A model generated the notes under the pieces. It was not told where the DNA came from. It made no database searches and saw only the letters and a program-made list of their open reading frames with translations. From the NCBI GenBank assembly GCA_038214535.1, contig JBBQRS010000083.1:1-21544 (forward strand): DNA of 21,544 nucleotides, in the 5' to 3' direction. The position numbers and the translations under genes are program-made. This document shows positions 8,685 through 17,500 of this stretch, piece after piece. Position 1 is the stretch's first letter. Each line of letters starts with the position of its first letter. The DNA is from JBBQRS01 sp038214535 (GTDB taxonomy: Bacteria > Chloroflexota > Anaerolineae > CG2-30-64-16).

Positions 8685-10154
8685 ATGGCAGATGTTCTGA
8701 TTGGCCTCGATGTGGGGACGACGGCAACCAAAGCTGTGGCGTTCGATCTGGCGGGCACGCCGCTGGCGAGCGCCACCGTCGCCTATGGTCTGCAAACACC
8801 GCAGCCTGCCTGGGTAGAACAAGACCCGGAGGAGTTGTGGCGCGGGGCGACAAGCACACTGCGTTCTGTTGCGGCGCAATTGAAACCCGATCAGCGCGTC
8901 ATTGGGCTTGCACAGTCATCGCAGGGTGGCACGACGATCCCCGTGGATGAGGCCGGCCGGCCGATGTGCGCCGCGATCAGTTGGATGGATCAACGCACTG
9001 TGGCTGAGGCTGAGGCCGCTGCCGCGGAGGTCGGCGCCGAGTTCATCCGCAACACGACGGGGTGGGCATCGGGGCCGGTCTTGCCCTTGCAGCACATCCG
9101 CTGGCTGCGCGCCCATCGCTCCGATCTGTTTGCCCGGACGCCCGCCTATCTGTTCGTCAACGATTTCATCGGCGCGCGGCTGACCGGGGTCCGTTGCATG
9201 AACCCCACCGACGCCGGCATGACCCAGCTCTATGATATTGCCGCCGGCGACTGGTCGCCCCGGCTGCTGGAACTGGCCGGGATCCGCGGCGAGCAACTCT
9301 CACCCCTGCGCCCGGCGGGCGAACCGATCGGTGTGTTGCAACCGGACGCCGCAGCCCTGACCGGCCTGCCCGCAGGGCTGCTGCTTGCGAACGGCGCACA
9401 CGATCAGTACTGCGCCGCGGTCGGCGCAGGCGTCATTAAGCCGGGCGAGGTTCTGCTCTCATGCGGCACGGCCTGGGTATTGCTGGCGGTTCTCGCGGAC
9501 AGGAGCGCGGGGTTTCGCAGTGGGATGGCGGTCGGGCCTCACGTGCAAGCCGGGCTATGGGGCGGCATACGCAGCCTGGGAGGCCTGGGCGCTTCCATGG
9601 AATGGCTTATGGAGACCTTCTGGGCGGATGCCATGGAACGGTCAGAGAAATATGCCGCGATTGACGCGGCGGCAGGCCAGGCCGCGCCGGGCGCAGGCGG
9701 GTTATTATGCTTCCCTCTTGCCGGGGGACATGCAGCCATATTCGGCCCGGCGCGCGGTGGCTTTGTGCATCTGACATTAGGTCACACGCGCGGCGATCTG
9801 GCGCGTGCGGTGATGGAAGGCGCAGCGCACGAACTGCGTTGGGCGTTGGAGGAGATGCAACAAACCGGCGCGGCTGTCACCGGGCTACGCATGGTTGGCG
9901 GGGCGGCCCGCAGCCCCGTCTGGCCGCAGATCATCGCCGACCTGACGGGTATCCCCGTCGTCTTGCCGGCCATGCACGATGCAGCCTGCGCCGGCGCAGC
10001 CATCCTGGCGGGCGTCGCCGCAGGCTGTTTTCGAGATGCGGAAGCGGGATATACAGCCTTCCGTGGCGCGGAGAAACATCTATCGCCCAATCCAGACTTG
10101 CGTTCGTTATATGACGCGGCATTTTCGGCCTATCGCGACCGAGGTGCAGGCTGA
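8685..10154 (+). CDS. FGGY-family carbohydrate kinase (xylulokinase-like)
   Basis: Predicted cytoplasmic ATP-dependent sugar kinase of 489 residues, normal FGGY length. The N-terminal actin-like fold opens with the phosphate-1 loop LIGLDVGTTATKAVAFDL. ISWMDQRT is the usual substrate-side motif. Catalytic base D240 lies in NGAHDQYCAAVGAG, with LLSCGTAW after it. The C-terminal half has the adenosine/FGGY signature region GLRMVGGAARSPVWPQII and CAGAAILAG. Overall it most resembles xylulokinase or ribulokinase relatives. Together with the downstream isomerase it would form an isomerase-plus-kinase pair feeding a phosphorylated ketose into metabolism. The gene starts 5 bp after the hydrolase stop. 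The exact sugar cannot be assigned from sequence. Confidence 0.93.
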   Translation: MADVLIGLDVGTTATKAVAFDLAGTPLASATVAYGLQTPQPAWVEQDPEELWRGATSTLRSVAAQLKPDQRVIGLAQSSQGGTTIPVDEAGRPMCAAISWMDQRTVAEAEAAAAEVGAEFIRNTTGWASGPVLPLQHIRWLRAHRSDLFARTPAYLFVNDFIGARLTGVRCMNPTDAGMTQLYDIAAGDWSPRLLELAGIRGEQLSPLRPAGEPIGVLQPDAAALTGLPAGLLLANGAHDQYCAAVGAGVIKPGEVLLSCGTAWVLLAVLADRSAGFRSGMAVGPHVQAGLWGGIRSLGGLGASMEWLMETFWADAMERSEKYAAIDAAAGQAAPGAGGLLCFPLAGGHAAIFGPARGGFVHLTLGHTRGDLARAVMEGAAHELRWALEEMQQTGAAVTGLRMVGGAARSPVWPQIIADLTGIPVVLPAMHDAACAGAAILAGVAAGCFRDAEAGYTAFRGAEKHLSPNPDLRSLYDAAFSAYRDRGAG

Positions 10155-10216
10155 AGACGCGCGGTGCGGTGGGTTTCAATCCATCTGAACCACATCTTGA
10201 ATGAGGAGTTACTGCA

Positions 10217-11614
10217 ATGACCACCCCAAAAACCAAAGTGGGTTTACTCGGGTTGATGTTGGAACTTTACGATCGTGCGCCAGGCTTGAAAGCGCAAATG
10301 GCGACCTTTGCCGCCGAATTGGGCGAGACGCTATCGCCATTTGCCGAGGTGGACTTTCCGGGTGTCTGCAACACGCGCGAGCAAGTAGACGCCGCCATTG
10401 CCGGGTTCGAGCGCGATGGTAAGGACCTTATCGTCGTCGTCTTACTCACCTATGCGCCCAGCCATATCGCCCTGTCCGGGCTGTTGCACACCGAATTACC
10501 GGTTCTGATCTATAACACACAGCGGTTGGAAGCAATAACCACGGAGACAACCGGTGACGAGACCACGTGCAACCACGGAATGCACGGCGTGCAAGACCTG
10601 GCAAATGTGCTGCTGCGCGCCGGACGGCCCTGCCCCATCGTCACCGGCCATTATCTCGACCCGAAAACGCTTGCCGAGGTGCGCGCGTGGTGCGCCGCAG
10701 CGCGCACGATGCGCTTCGTCCGGCAGCTCCAGATCGGACTGATCGGTTATCCGATGGAAGGCATGGGCGATTTCGGGCTGGATGATACGGCTTTCTTGAG
10801 CCAATTCGGGGCGCGGGTACAGCACATCGCCATGCATCGCGTCGCCGAATATGCGCAAGCGGCGCCCTCAGAAGCGATCGCAGCACAGATGGCGCAGGAT
10901 CGAGAAGATTTCGCCTTTGAGGAAGGCATCACGGAGCAAGAACATGAGGCCAGCGCGCGCCTGGAATGGGCGCTGCGCGCCATCCTGACCGAGCGCGGGC
11001 TGGGAGGGTTCACGTCGCACTTCATGGCGGTGGGCGAAGAAGGCTGGCTCGATACGCTGCCGTTCCTTGCCGCATCCAAGTTGCTGGGCGAAGGTTACGG
11101 CTTCGGGGGTGAAGGCGACGTCACCAGCGCCGCTGCGGTCGCCATGATGGCTTATCTCACCGGCGCGGCCAATTTCACCGAGATGTTCACGATGGACTTT
11201 GCCAACAACGCGGTGTTGATGATGCACATGGGCGAGGGCAACTGGACGATGGCGCGCAAGGATGGACCGGTGCATATGTTGCGCAGTTCACTCGGTCTTG
11301 TGGACTTGAGAGTCACACCGTTGCTGCTGGCCTTCAGTCTCGAACCGGGAGATGTCACGTTGGCGAGCCTGTTCACCGGCGCGGGCGGCAAGATGAAGCT
11401 TGTGGTCACCGAAGGGGCCGTGGCGGACTTTCCCTATCTGTCTGATATTGGCCGCCCCCATTACAAGTTTGTTCCGGACACACCCTTGAACGAATTTTTG
11501 ACCCACTACAGCCAGGTCGGCGGATCGCACCATCTGGCCCTGGCTTACGGGCGCTGGGCCGATACACTGGAGAAGCTCACGGATCTGCTCGGTATTGACT
11601 TTGCCCGCGTCTGA
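10217..11614 (+). CDS. L-arabinose/L-fucose isomerase-like protein
   Basis: A 465-residue sugar isomerase-like protein. Four putative metal ligands have nearly the spacing of E. coli AraA (E306, E333, H350, H450): E299 in GEGDVTSAA, E322 in FTEMFTMDF, H337 in MMHMGEGNW and H438/H439 in GSHHLALAYG. The N-terminal part has the Rossmann-like pattern of the family (KVGLLGLMLELY). It would interconvert an aldose and a ketose with Mn2+ in the cytoplasm, supplying the FGGY kinase encoded 62 bp upstream. The AGGAG at 10204-10208 supports the ATG. Similarity to real AraA looks distant, so the substrate may not be arabinose. Confidence 0.9.
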   Translation: MTTPKTKVGLLGLMLELYDRAPGLKAQMATFAAELGETLSPFAEVDFPGVCNTREQVDAAIAGFERDGKDLIVVVLLTYAPSHIALSGLLHTELPVLIYNTQRLEAITTETTGDETTCNHGMHGVQDLANVLLRAGRPCPIVTGHYLDPKTLAEVRAWCAAARTMRFVRQLQIGLIGYPMEGMGDFGLDDTAFLSQFGARVQHIAMHRVAEYAQAAPSEAIAAQMAQDREDFAFEEGITEQEHEASARLEWALRAILTERGLGGFTSHFMAVGEEGWLDTLPFLAASKLLGEGYGFGGEGDVTSAAAVAMMAYLTGAANFTEMFTMDFANNAVLMMHMGEGNWTMARKDGPVHMLRSSLGLVDLRVTPLLLAFSLEPGDVTLASLFTGAGGKMKLVVTEGAVADFPYLSDIGRPHYKFVPDTPLNEFLTHYSQVGGSHHLALAYGRWADTLEKLTDLLGIDFARV

Positions 11615-11626
11615 GCGGGAGAATGC

Positions 11627-11689
11627 ATGACTGACGGAAAATCCATGGATGAAAACCTCCGGCCTCGCGGACTCGAACTGATTTTCTGA
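11627..11689 (+). pseudogene. Possible 20-codon stump of a lost operon gene
   Basis: ATG 11627 follows the isomerase stop by 12 bp and has a GGGAGA ribosome-like site (11617-11622), but the frame stops after 20 residues (MTDGKSMDENLRPRGLELIF). Its position and translation signal look like those of a normal next gene that was cut short. No family can be recognised from so few residues, and chance is possible. Confidence 0.25.
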
Positions 11690-11904
11690 TACCCCCTACT
11701 GCGGCGCGCATGCTGACCCGATTTGGAGTCTCCATGAGACGGACGGTTCGCGCGAACCTTGAGATTGACGGTATCATTGTCGAAGAACGAGTTCAAGTCC
11801 AACTGTTTGAAACATTTCTCTGTCATCGCCAACCTCCAGATGCGCAACGCCTATCGTTGCCTTCGGGGATAAGTTCGTATCCCGTTAGGGGCAATGTATT
11901 ATGT
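11690..11904. other. Non-coding spacer with no recognised feature
   Basis: The stretch between the end of the sugar operon and the terminator. It holds short open frames on both strands (for example 11710-11931 forward) with no ribosome site and no recognisable family. I see no RNA gene, IS end or repeat in it. It may be decayed coding sequence. Confidence 0.4.
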
Positions 11905-11942
11905 AAACTCAAATGCTTGAACGGCGTTTGAGTTTTCTTTTT
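11905..11942 (+). terminator. Strong Rho-independent terminator
   Basis: AAACTCAAA (11905-11913) pairs perfectly with TTTGAGTTT (11927-11935). The inner bases extend the stem with two G-C pairs and G-T wobbles to a loop of about five bases. A T-rich tract (TTTTCTTTTT, 11933-11942) follows directly. It lies about 290 bp after the isomerase stop and upstream of the defense-system promoter, so it insulates the two transcription units. Confidence 0.85.
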
Positions 11943-12014
11943 GTCTGCGTACGCAAGCGCCCCGACAGGGAGAATTCCACCCAGAAGAACTGTCTATTTG
12001 CCCACACAAACATC

Positions 12015-12030
12015 TTGACAGACGCGTCAA
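12015..12030. promoter_or_regulatory. Candidate operator overlapping the -35 box
   Basis: Inverted repeat TTGAC, 6 bases, GTCAA; within it GACGCGTC (12021-12028) is a perfect 8-bp palindrome. A dimeric HTH repressor bound here would cover the -35 element. The obvious candidate is the small regulator encoded just downstream, but no binding evidence can be read from sequence. Confidence 0.4.
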
Positions 12031-12043
12031 ACGGATGTATGAT
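12015..12043 (+). promoter_or_regulatory. Near-consensus sigma-70 promoter of the Wadjet operon
   Basis: The -35 box TTGACA (12015-12020) is perfect. The spacer is exactly 17 bp, and the -10 box TATGAT (12038-12043) differs from consensus at one base. The expected transcription start is near 12050, about 34 bp before the regulator's ATG at 12084. It is the clearest promoter in the window and follows a terminator directly. Confidence 0.85.
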
Positions 12044-12083
12044 CCAATCACATAGAACAAATTTTCGGAACATCCGTGCGACC

Positions 12084-12332
12084 ATGACCGAGATTATCAC
12101 GACGAACCGTTTGACCATCCTATTGGGCCGGCTCCAGGCTGCCACCGGACACCGGGTTACCCTGCGCGGGCTGGCCGCACGCGCCGGTGTGCCCAAAGAT
12201 CTGGTCTACCGGCTCGATGCCGGCGAGGCGCGCTACATCGAGCTGGACGCCCTCGCCAGTCTGTGTCGCGCGCTCGGCTGCACACCGGCGGATATCCTGG
12301 TTTGGACCGATTCCGAAACGAGCGCCCCATGA
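12084..12332 (+). CDS. Small Cro/CI (XRE)-type HTH regulator leading the Wadjet operon
   Basis: An 82-residue DNA-binding protein made almost entirely of one helix-turn-helix domain (residues about 26-72): TLRGLAARAGVPKDLVYRLD, then a helix with LCRALGCTPADIL. This pattern is that of compact XRE/HTH_26 regulators. The reading frame is open back to 11913, but the promoter (-10 at 12038-12043) lies inside that extension, so ATG 12084 is the first sensible start on the transcript. Its TGA overlaps the jetA ATG (ATGA, 12329-12332), which implies translational coupling and equal control. It probably autoregulates the promoter upstream of it and keeps the SMC nuclease system in check. A role as an unrelated regulator is possible but unlikely given the overlap. 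Confidence 0.85.
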   Translation: MTEIITTNRLTILLGRLQAATGHRVTLRGLAARAGVPKDLVYRLDAGEARYIELDALASLCRALGCTPADILVWTDSETSAP

Positions 12333-13876
12333 ACCCGCAGCCGGCGACCAACCCCTTCGACAGCCTCCCGCCCCAGCTTTTCAACATCCTGGGTACAGGC
12401 AGCTTCGTCAACCTGCAGCGCCATCACATGGCCGTGCTGCTGCGCATCTACGACCTGGCGGAGTTCAACCGCTTCGGGCTAACGCGCGAGATGGTGCTGG
12501 CCGAGATCGTGGACTACCTGGGCGATGCGCAGGCCGCGGCTGAGGTGGCTGCGTCGGCGGCCGCGGAGAGCGATGCCAACCTGACGAGTGAAAAGTCGCT
12601 ACAAGAGTTCGCGAGCTGGTTGCTGCGCCGGCTGGCCGAATCGGGTTGGATCGAGCGAGAGCAAGACGCCGACTACGCTGAGTACATCATCCTGCCCGAT
12701 TATGCGTTCACCCTACTGGAAGCATTCCGCGCCATCGGCCAACAGCGACCCCGCGAGTATACCGGCCATCTCTACGCTGCGCACCAACTGCTCACCAGCG
12801 AGCACGAGGAGTTCTCCCCCGCGCTGGCTGTGACCCAGGCCTACGAAAGCGTGCGCGGCCTGGTGCGCGGTCTCAACGAGCTGAACCAAAACATCCGCCG
12901 TTACACCGAACGCGTGACCAAAGACAGGCCCGTGCCGGAACTGATGCGGATGCAGTTCGACGATTACGCGCCAGCCCTGGGCGCGGCCTACCACGCGCTA
13001 AAAACCAGCGACCATATCTCTCGCTACCGCCGCGACATCGTGGACCGGCTGGAGAAATGGCTGCAAGACGGCGACTGGCTTGCCCGCGCGGCCAGCGACC
13101 TGGCCCTCCAACGCCGCGTCGCCCCCGGCCAGGCCGAGCAGGAGGTCAACCACGCGCTGCGTTTCATCGTGGAACAGTTGGAAGGGCTGGATCCGCTACT
13201 GGCCGAGTTGGATCGCCGCCACGCACAATATCTGCGCACATCGCTGCGCCAGGTGCGCTATCAGATGGGCGGCGCCGACGGCAATTTCAAGGAGCGGCTG
13301 GTCAGCCTCGCGCGTGATCTGGCGCGCTTGCAGGAGGACGGGATAGTCTCGCTGCCGGAAGACGCGCCTGCTCCCCGGCAGACCCCGGTACAGGCACCCG
13401 ACCGCGACAGTTTCTACACCATGCCCACCGCCCGTGCGCCGTTCGCGCCGGCTGTCATCACCCGCCCCTTGCTCGATCCGCGAGATGCCGAGATGCTGCG
13501 CAGCATCGCCTTGCGCGAAATCGGCGCGGGCATCACGCCGCAGCGCATCCAGCAGTTCGTCGGCCGCTTCTTCAACGGCCACCTGCGCCTGCACGCCGCC
13601 GAACTGCCACCGGAGTTCTACGCCGACATGCAGTGGGCCATCTTCGCCCTGGCCTACGGCCACCATCCTGAGGTCGGCTACGGCGTCGAAGCTGCCTTTG
13701 GCCTGCCGGTGGAGATCGGGCCGTATCGGGTGCAGCCGTTTGAGTTGGTGAAAAAGCGACCGATGACAGAGGACGAAGGACGAACGACCGCAGGATTCGG
13801 ACGCGAATCGTTGCGGATGGACGCAGATGCGACCCCTCTGCCCGCCTACCAGTTTACCAGTCTGCCAGGTGACTAA
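12329..13876 (+). CDS. jetA: Wadjet system protein JetA (MukF-like kleisin)
   Basis: Predicted kleisin subunit of a Wadjet SMC complex, 515 residues. The N-terminal third is a winged-helix region (NLQRHHMAVLLRIYDLAEFN... to SWLLRRLAESGWIERE...EYIILPDYAF), as in JetA and MukF. The middle is a long helical region (about 110-350). A C-terminal winged-helix-like part follows (about 390-480). Assignment rests on this pattern and on the order jetA-jetB-jetC-jetD. JetA would bridge the JetC heads and bind JetB. ATG 12329 overlaps the regulator's stop; a longer reading from 12263 lies inside the regulator and is not used. The last 40 or so residues look unlike the rest and include a repeat-like stretch (13757-13832). 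Confidence 0.85.
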   Translation: MNPQPATNPFDSLPPQLFNILGTGSFVNLQRHHMAVLLRIYDLAEFNRFGLTREMVLAEIVDYLGDAQAAAEVAASAAAESDANLTSEKSLQEFASWLLRRLAESGWIEREQDADYAEYIILPDYAFTLLEAFRAIGQQRPREYTGHLYAAHQLLTSEHEEFSPALAVTQAYESVRGLVRGLNELNQNIRRYTERVTKDRPVPELMRMQFDDYAPALGAAYHALKTSDHISRYRRDIVDRLEKWLQDGDWLARAASDLALQRRVAPGQAEQEVNHALRFIVEQLEGLDPLLAELDRRHAQYLRTSLRQVRYQMGGADGNFKERLVSLARDLARLQEDGIVSLPEDAPAPRQTPVQAPDRDSFYTMPTARAPFAPAVITRPLLDPRDAEMLRSIALREIGAGITPQRIQQFVGRFFNGHLRLHAAELPPEFYADMQWAIFALAYGHHPEVGYGVEAAFGLPVEIGPYRVQPFELVKKRPMTEDEGRTTAGFGRESLRMDADATPLPAYQFTSLPGD

Positions 13877-13878
13877 CC

Positions 13879-14517
13879 ATGCCTTTCGACACCGATACCC
13901 TGCTCGAATCCACCGGCCTGCCTGAACGCACGCGCAAGGAAATCCCGCGCATCGTCAACCGATTGCTGGGGCAGACCTTCCTCTACCAGGACGTGGAGAC
14001 AGACAAGGACGATTACTACACCGTCTTCCGTCATCGGCCCGTGTTTGAGGCCGCGTTGGGGTTGGCCGGCTTCACCCTGCTGCATGACGATTACCACCGC
14101 ATCTTCCAGGCCATCTCCGCTTTCAGCTACTGCCGGATGCGCCACAAGCTGGATGAGTCGCTGATGATTGTGGTTCTGCGCAAGCTCTATGAGGAGCAAA
14201 CCGAGCAATTGCGTCTGGCTGCCGACCCGGTCGTCACCGTGGGCGAGGTGCGCGAGGAGTATCGCACTATCACCGGCAAGGAGCGCGACCTGGGCGTCAT
14301 CCAATATGAGACGCTCCTGCGCCGGCTGCGCAAGCTGGGACTGATAGACACACTCGACGGCCGTACCATCAACGTGCGCGACAGCGAGGCGCGCCTCCGC
14401 CTGCGCGGCTCACTCAAGCTGATCCTGCCCGTACAGACGGCCGATGAGATGAAGGCCTGGGTGAAGCGGTATCGGGCAAGCGGGGTAGAGGGTGGAGATG
14501 GAGAGGATGAAGAGTAG
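13879..14517 (+). CDS. jetB: Wadjet system protein JetB (DUF4194, MukE-like)
   Basis: A 212-residue protein matching the DUF4194 pattern: IVNRLLGQTFLYQDVETD, then a tandem winged-helix (KITE-type) fold with FEAALGLAGFTLLHDDYHRI and, in the second half, YETLLRRLRKLGLIDTLDG. It is the accessory dimer that binds the JetA kleisin, equivalent to MukE. The start lies 2 bp after the jetA stop and the stop 3 bp before jetC, so the three are translated together. The extreme C-terminus is a low-complexity acidic/glycine tail (GVEGGDGEDEE). Confidence 0.9.
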   Translation: MPFDTDTLLESTGLPERTRKEIPRIVNRLLGQTFLYQDVETDKDDYYTVFRHRPVFEAALGLAGFTLLHDDYHRIFQAISAFSYCRMRHKLDESLMIVVLRKLYEEQTEQLRLAADPVVTVGEVREEYRTITGKERDLGVIQYETLLRRLRKLGLIDTLDGRTINVRDSEARLRLRGSLKLILPVQTADEMKAWVKRYRASGVEGGDGEDEE

Positions 14518-14520
14518 CGC

Positions 14521-17500
14521 ATGAAACACCTTACCCGCATCCGCCTGGTCAACTGGCACCTCTTCACCGATGCTACCATCACCTGCCAGGGTACCACTTA
14601 CTTCATCGGCGTCAACGGCGCAGGGAAATCCACGATCCTCGATGCGGTGCAGTTTGCGCTGGTGGGTGGACAGCGCGATGTGAAGTTCAACCAGGCCGCG
14701 CTGGCAAACTCGCGGCGCACCGTCAGTTCCTACGTGCGCGGTGAACTGGGCACCGAGGGCCAACGCTATCTGCGCGGCGACTGTACGGGTCTCGTGGCGC
14801 TGGAGTTTGCCAACCCCGACAACACGCACTTCGTCCACGGCGCGCTGGTGGACGCCTACGCCGACAACCACAGCCCGGATATCGCCTATTTCATCGTCCA
14901 CAACGCGGATCTAAACGACGCCTGGTTCTTCAAGACGCCCGGTCAGCTTTTCGACACCGGTAGCTTCCGCCGCCACCTGGAGCACTTCGCCCTGCCCGCC
15001 GGCGCCAAAGCGCAAACCTTCACCCGGTTGGAGGATTATCGTGCCAACCTGTTGAATCGCCTGGGCCAACTGCGTGACACCTTCCCGGCCAAGATCGTCA
15101 AAGGGGTCGCGTTCAGCCCGCTGACAAACATCCGCGACTTCGTCCACAACTACCTCCTCGATGAGACACTGGTGGATGTAAAGACGCTGCAAGAGCAGTT
15201 GGAGACGCTACGCCACTTCGAGACGCTGGTGGCCGACATCATGGCGCGCATCGCCGGGCTGGAGCAAATTGAAGCGCACGACGCGGAGCGGGTCGCCAAC
15301 CGCCGCCGGCGGATCACCAACGGCTTCGTGAAGCGTCAGGCCGAAGCTGATCGCATCCTGGCCGATCTCAAGCGCCGCCGGCTGGAGCGCGATGAGGCTG
15401 ATCTGAACCTCAAACGCGCCGAGTTGGCCCGTGATGGCCTGACCGAAAGCCTCAAGCTGGCGCAGGAGATGCTGCTGCAAGCCCAGATCGCGCTGCAAAC
15501 CGACCACGCCGCGACGCGGCAGGCCGAACTGCGCACGGCCATCGCCACGGCCGAAGCCGCCCTGGCCGCCCTGCGCCGCCGCGAGAGCGAGCTCGCCGCC
15601 GCCCTGGCCGCCGAAGTCGCCGCGATGCGCACGCTGCGCGACCTGTTGCTTGCCGATGGACAGACCGTGCCCGCAGAGTTGGAAGCGTTCACTGTCACCC
15701 TGAGCAGCTCCATCACAGAAAGTGCAGCGCAGCGGATGACCGCGGACAGTGCTGCATTCACGAACGCAATCCGTAATACGCAGCACGTCATCGAATCTCT
15801 CGCCCAAACTTATGCCGATCAGCGCGCCCTCTTGGCGGAGAAAGTGCGCGAGATGCGTGAGGAAGGCGAGCGCCTCCAGCGAGAGATTGCCCAATTGCGT
15901 ATCGGCGACCGCGACGCCTCCTATGAGGCCGAAGCGCCGGCCGCCGCGCGGCTCCGCCGCCTGCTGCGCGCCGAATTGGGTCTGGCCGCCGATGAGGTCA
16001 TCTACCTCTGCCAGACGCTCGACGTGACCGATGAGGCGTGGCAGGACGCGGTCGAGGGGGTGTTGGGACCAGCACGCTTCCACCTGCTCGTGCCGCCCGA
16101 CCATTACGATGCGGCCATGCAGATCTATCGTGCCCGCCGCTTCCGGGACGACCTGCACGGCGTTGGCCTGCCCGACGGCGACCGCATCCTGACGGCCACC
16201 CGTGCTGGCGAAATCCGTCGAAGCGAAACTGGCCGGTTGGCTGCCGAAGTGAAAACTGACCACCCCGTCGCCCGCGCCTACGTGGATCTGCTGCTCGGCG
16301 GTTACGTCAAATGCGAAACGCTGGAAGCACTGCGCGACCAGCGCCAGGCCGTGACCCGTGAGTGTTTCGTGCGCCGCCAGTTCACCAGCAGCCACCTCGA
16401 CCCGCGCCACTATCGCCGCTGGTTCATCGGCGACCGCGCCATCCCCCGCCAGATCGCGGAGCGCGAGACGCGGCTGGCGGCCATCGGCGATGAACTGGCC
16501 GGCCTGGCGGGGCAGCTTGCGGGCCTCGAGCAGCGGTTGCGCCTGACCCGGGATCGCGTGCGGGAGTTCATCGAGTTGGAGCGCGGCCTGCCGGAAATGG
16601 CGCGGCTGCCGGAGGTCGAGACCGCGCTGACCGCGCTGCGCGCCGAGCTTTCCGGGCTGGACACCCGTTCCCTCGCCGCGCTGCAAGCCGAGACGGAACG
16701 CGCCCGCGCCGCCGCCGATGACCTCCAGGGCCGCCTCTCGCAGGCCGACCAAAACATCGGCGATCTACGCCGCCACCTGCAGACGCTCGATCAGGATGTC
16801 ATCCCCGGCCTGGAACGCGCCGGCGCCGCCGGGGTCGAGGCTGCCCGCGACTTCCTCAGCCTGGAAGATGCGGCGGACATGACCGAGGAGGTTGCGAAGG
16901 AATACGCCCGCCGCCGCGAGCGCCAGGCGTTGGAGACGGTGCTGGAGAACGCGACGCGCTACGAGGAAGACCACGCCCGCGCCGAAGCCAAAAGCCGCGA
17001 CCAACTTCGCGAGGCCAAACAAGCCTACAGCCTGCGTTACGATTTCGGCTACGACAACGACGAGGACGCGCAGCGCTACACCGCGGAATGTCAACGTTAT
17101 GTCGAGTCAGAGTTGCCGGAATACGAGGCGCGCGTCGCGCGGCAGCGCAGCATGGCCGAGCAGGAATTGGTCGAAAACTTCATCCATCGCCTGCGCGAGC
17201 AGATCGAGGATGCGCGCAGCCAGCTCGACCACCTCAACACCACCCTGAGCAAGCTGCGCTTCGGCGGCGAACGCTATGAGTTCATCGCTGGCCCTGCGCC
17301 CGACCTCCGCCGCGTCTACGACATGGTGATGGACAGCCGGGCCGTGCTGGGCGCGTCCCTGTTCGACTCAGACTTTCGCCGGGCGCACCAGGAAGGCTGG
17401 GATCTGCTGTTCGAGCAGCTCACCATCGGCGCGGACGACGAGCGGGTGGAGGAGTTACGCCGCCTGCAGGACTATCGCAACTATCTGGTCTACGATATCC

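Noticed and set aside
11660..11700. A tRNA-like T-loop on the reverse strand (TTCGAGTCC at 11677-11669), which could mark an integration site.
   Set aside because: The flanking bases do not form the T-arm stem, and no acceptor or anticodon arm can be drawn.
11913..12083. A 57-residue N-terminal extension of the XRE regulator.
   Set aside because: The frame is open, but the terminator stem and the promoter -35 and -10 boxes lie inside it, so the transcript begins after most of it.
15208..16752. A 514-codon reverse-strand open frame.
   Set aside because: It lies wholly inside jetC, whose ATPase motifs are clear; high GC and codon bias keep the opposite strand open. The product is low in sequence logic, with no recognisable family.
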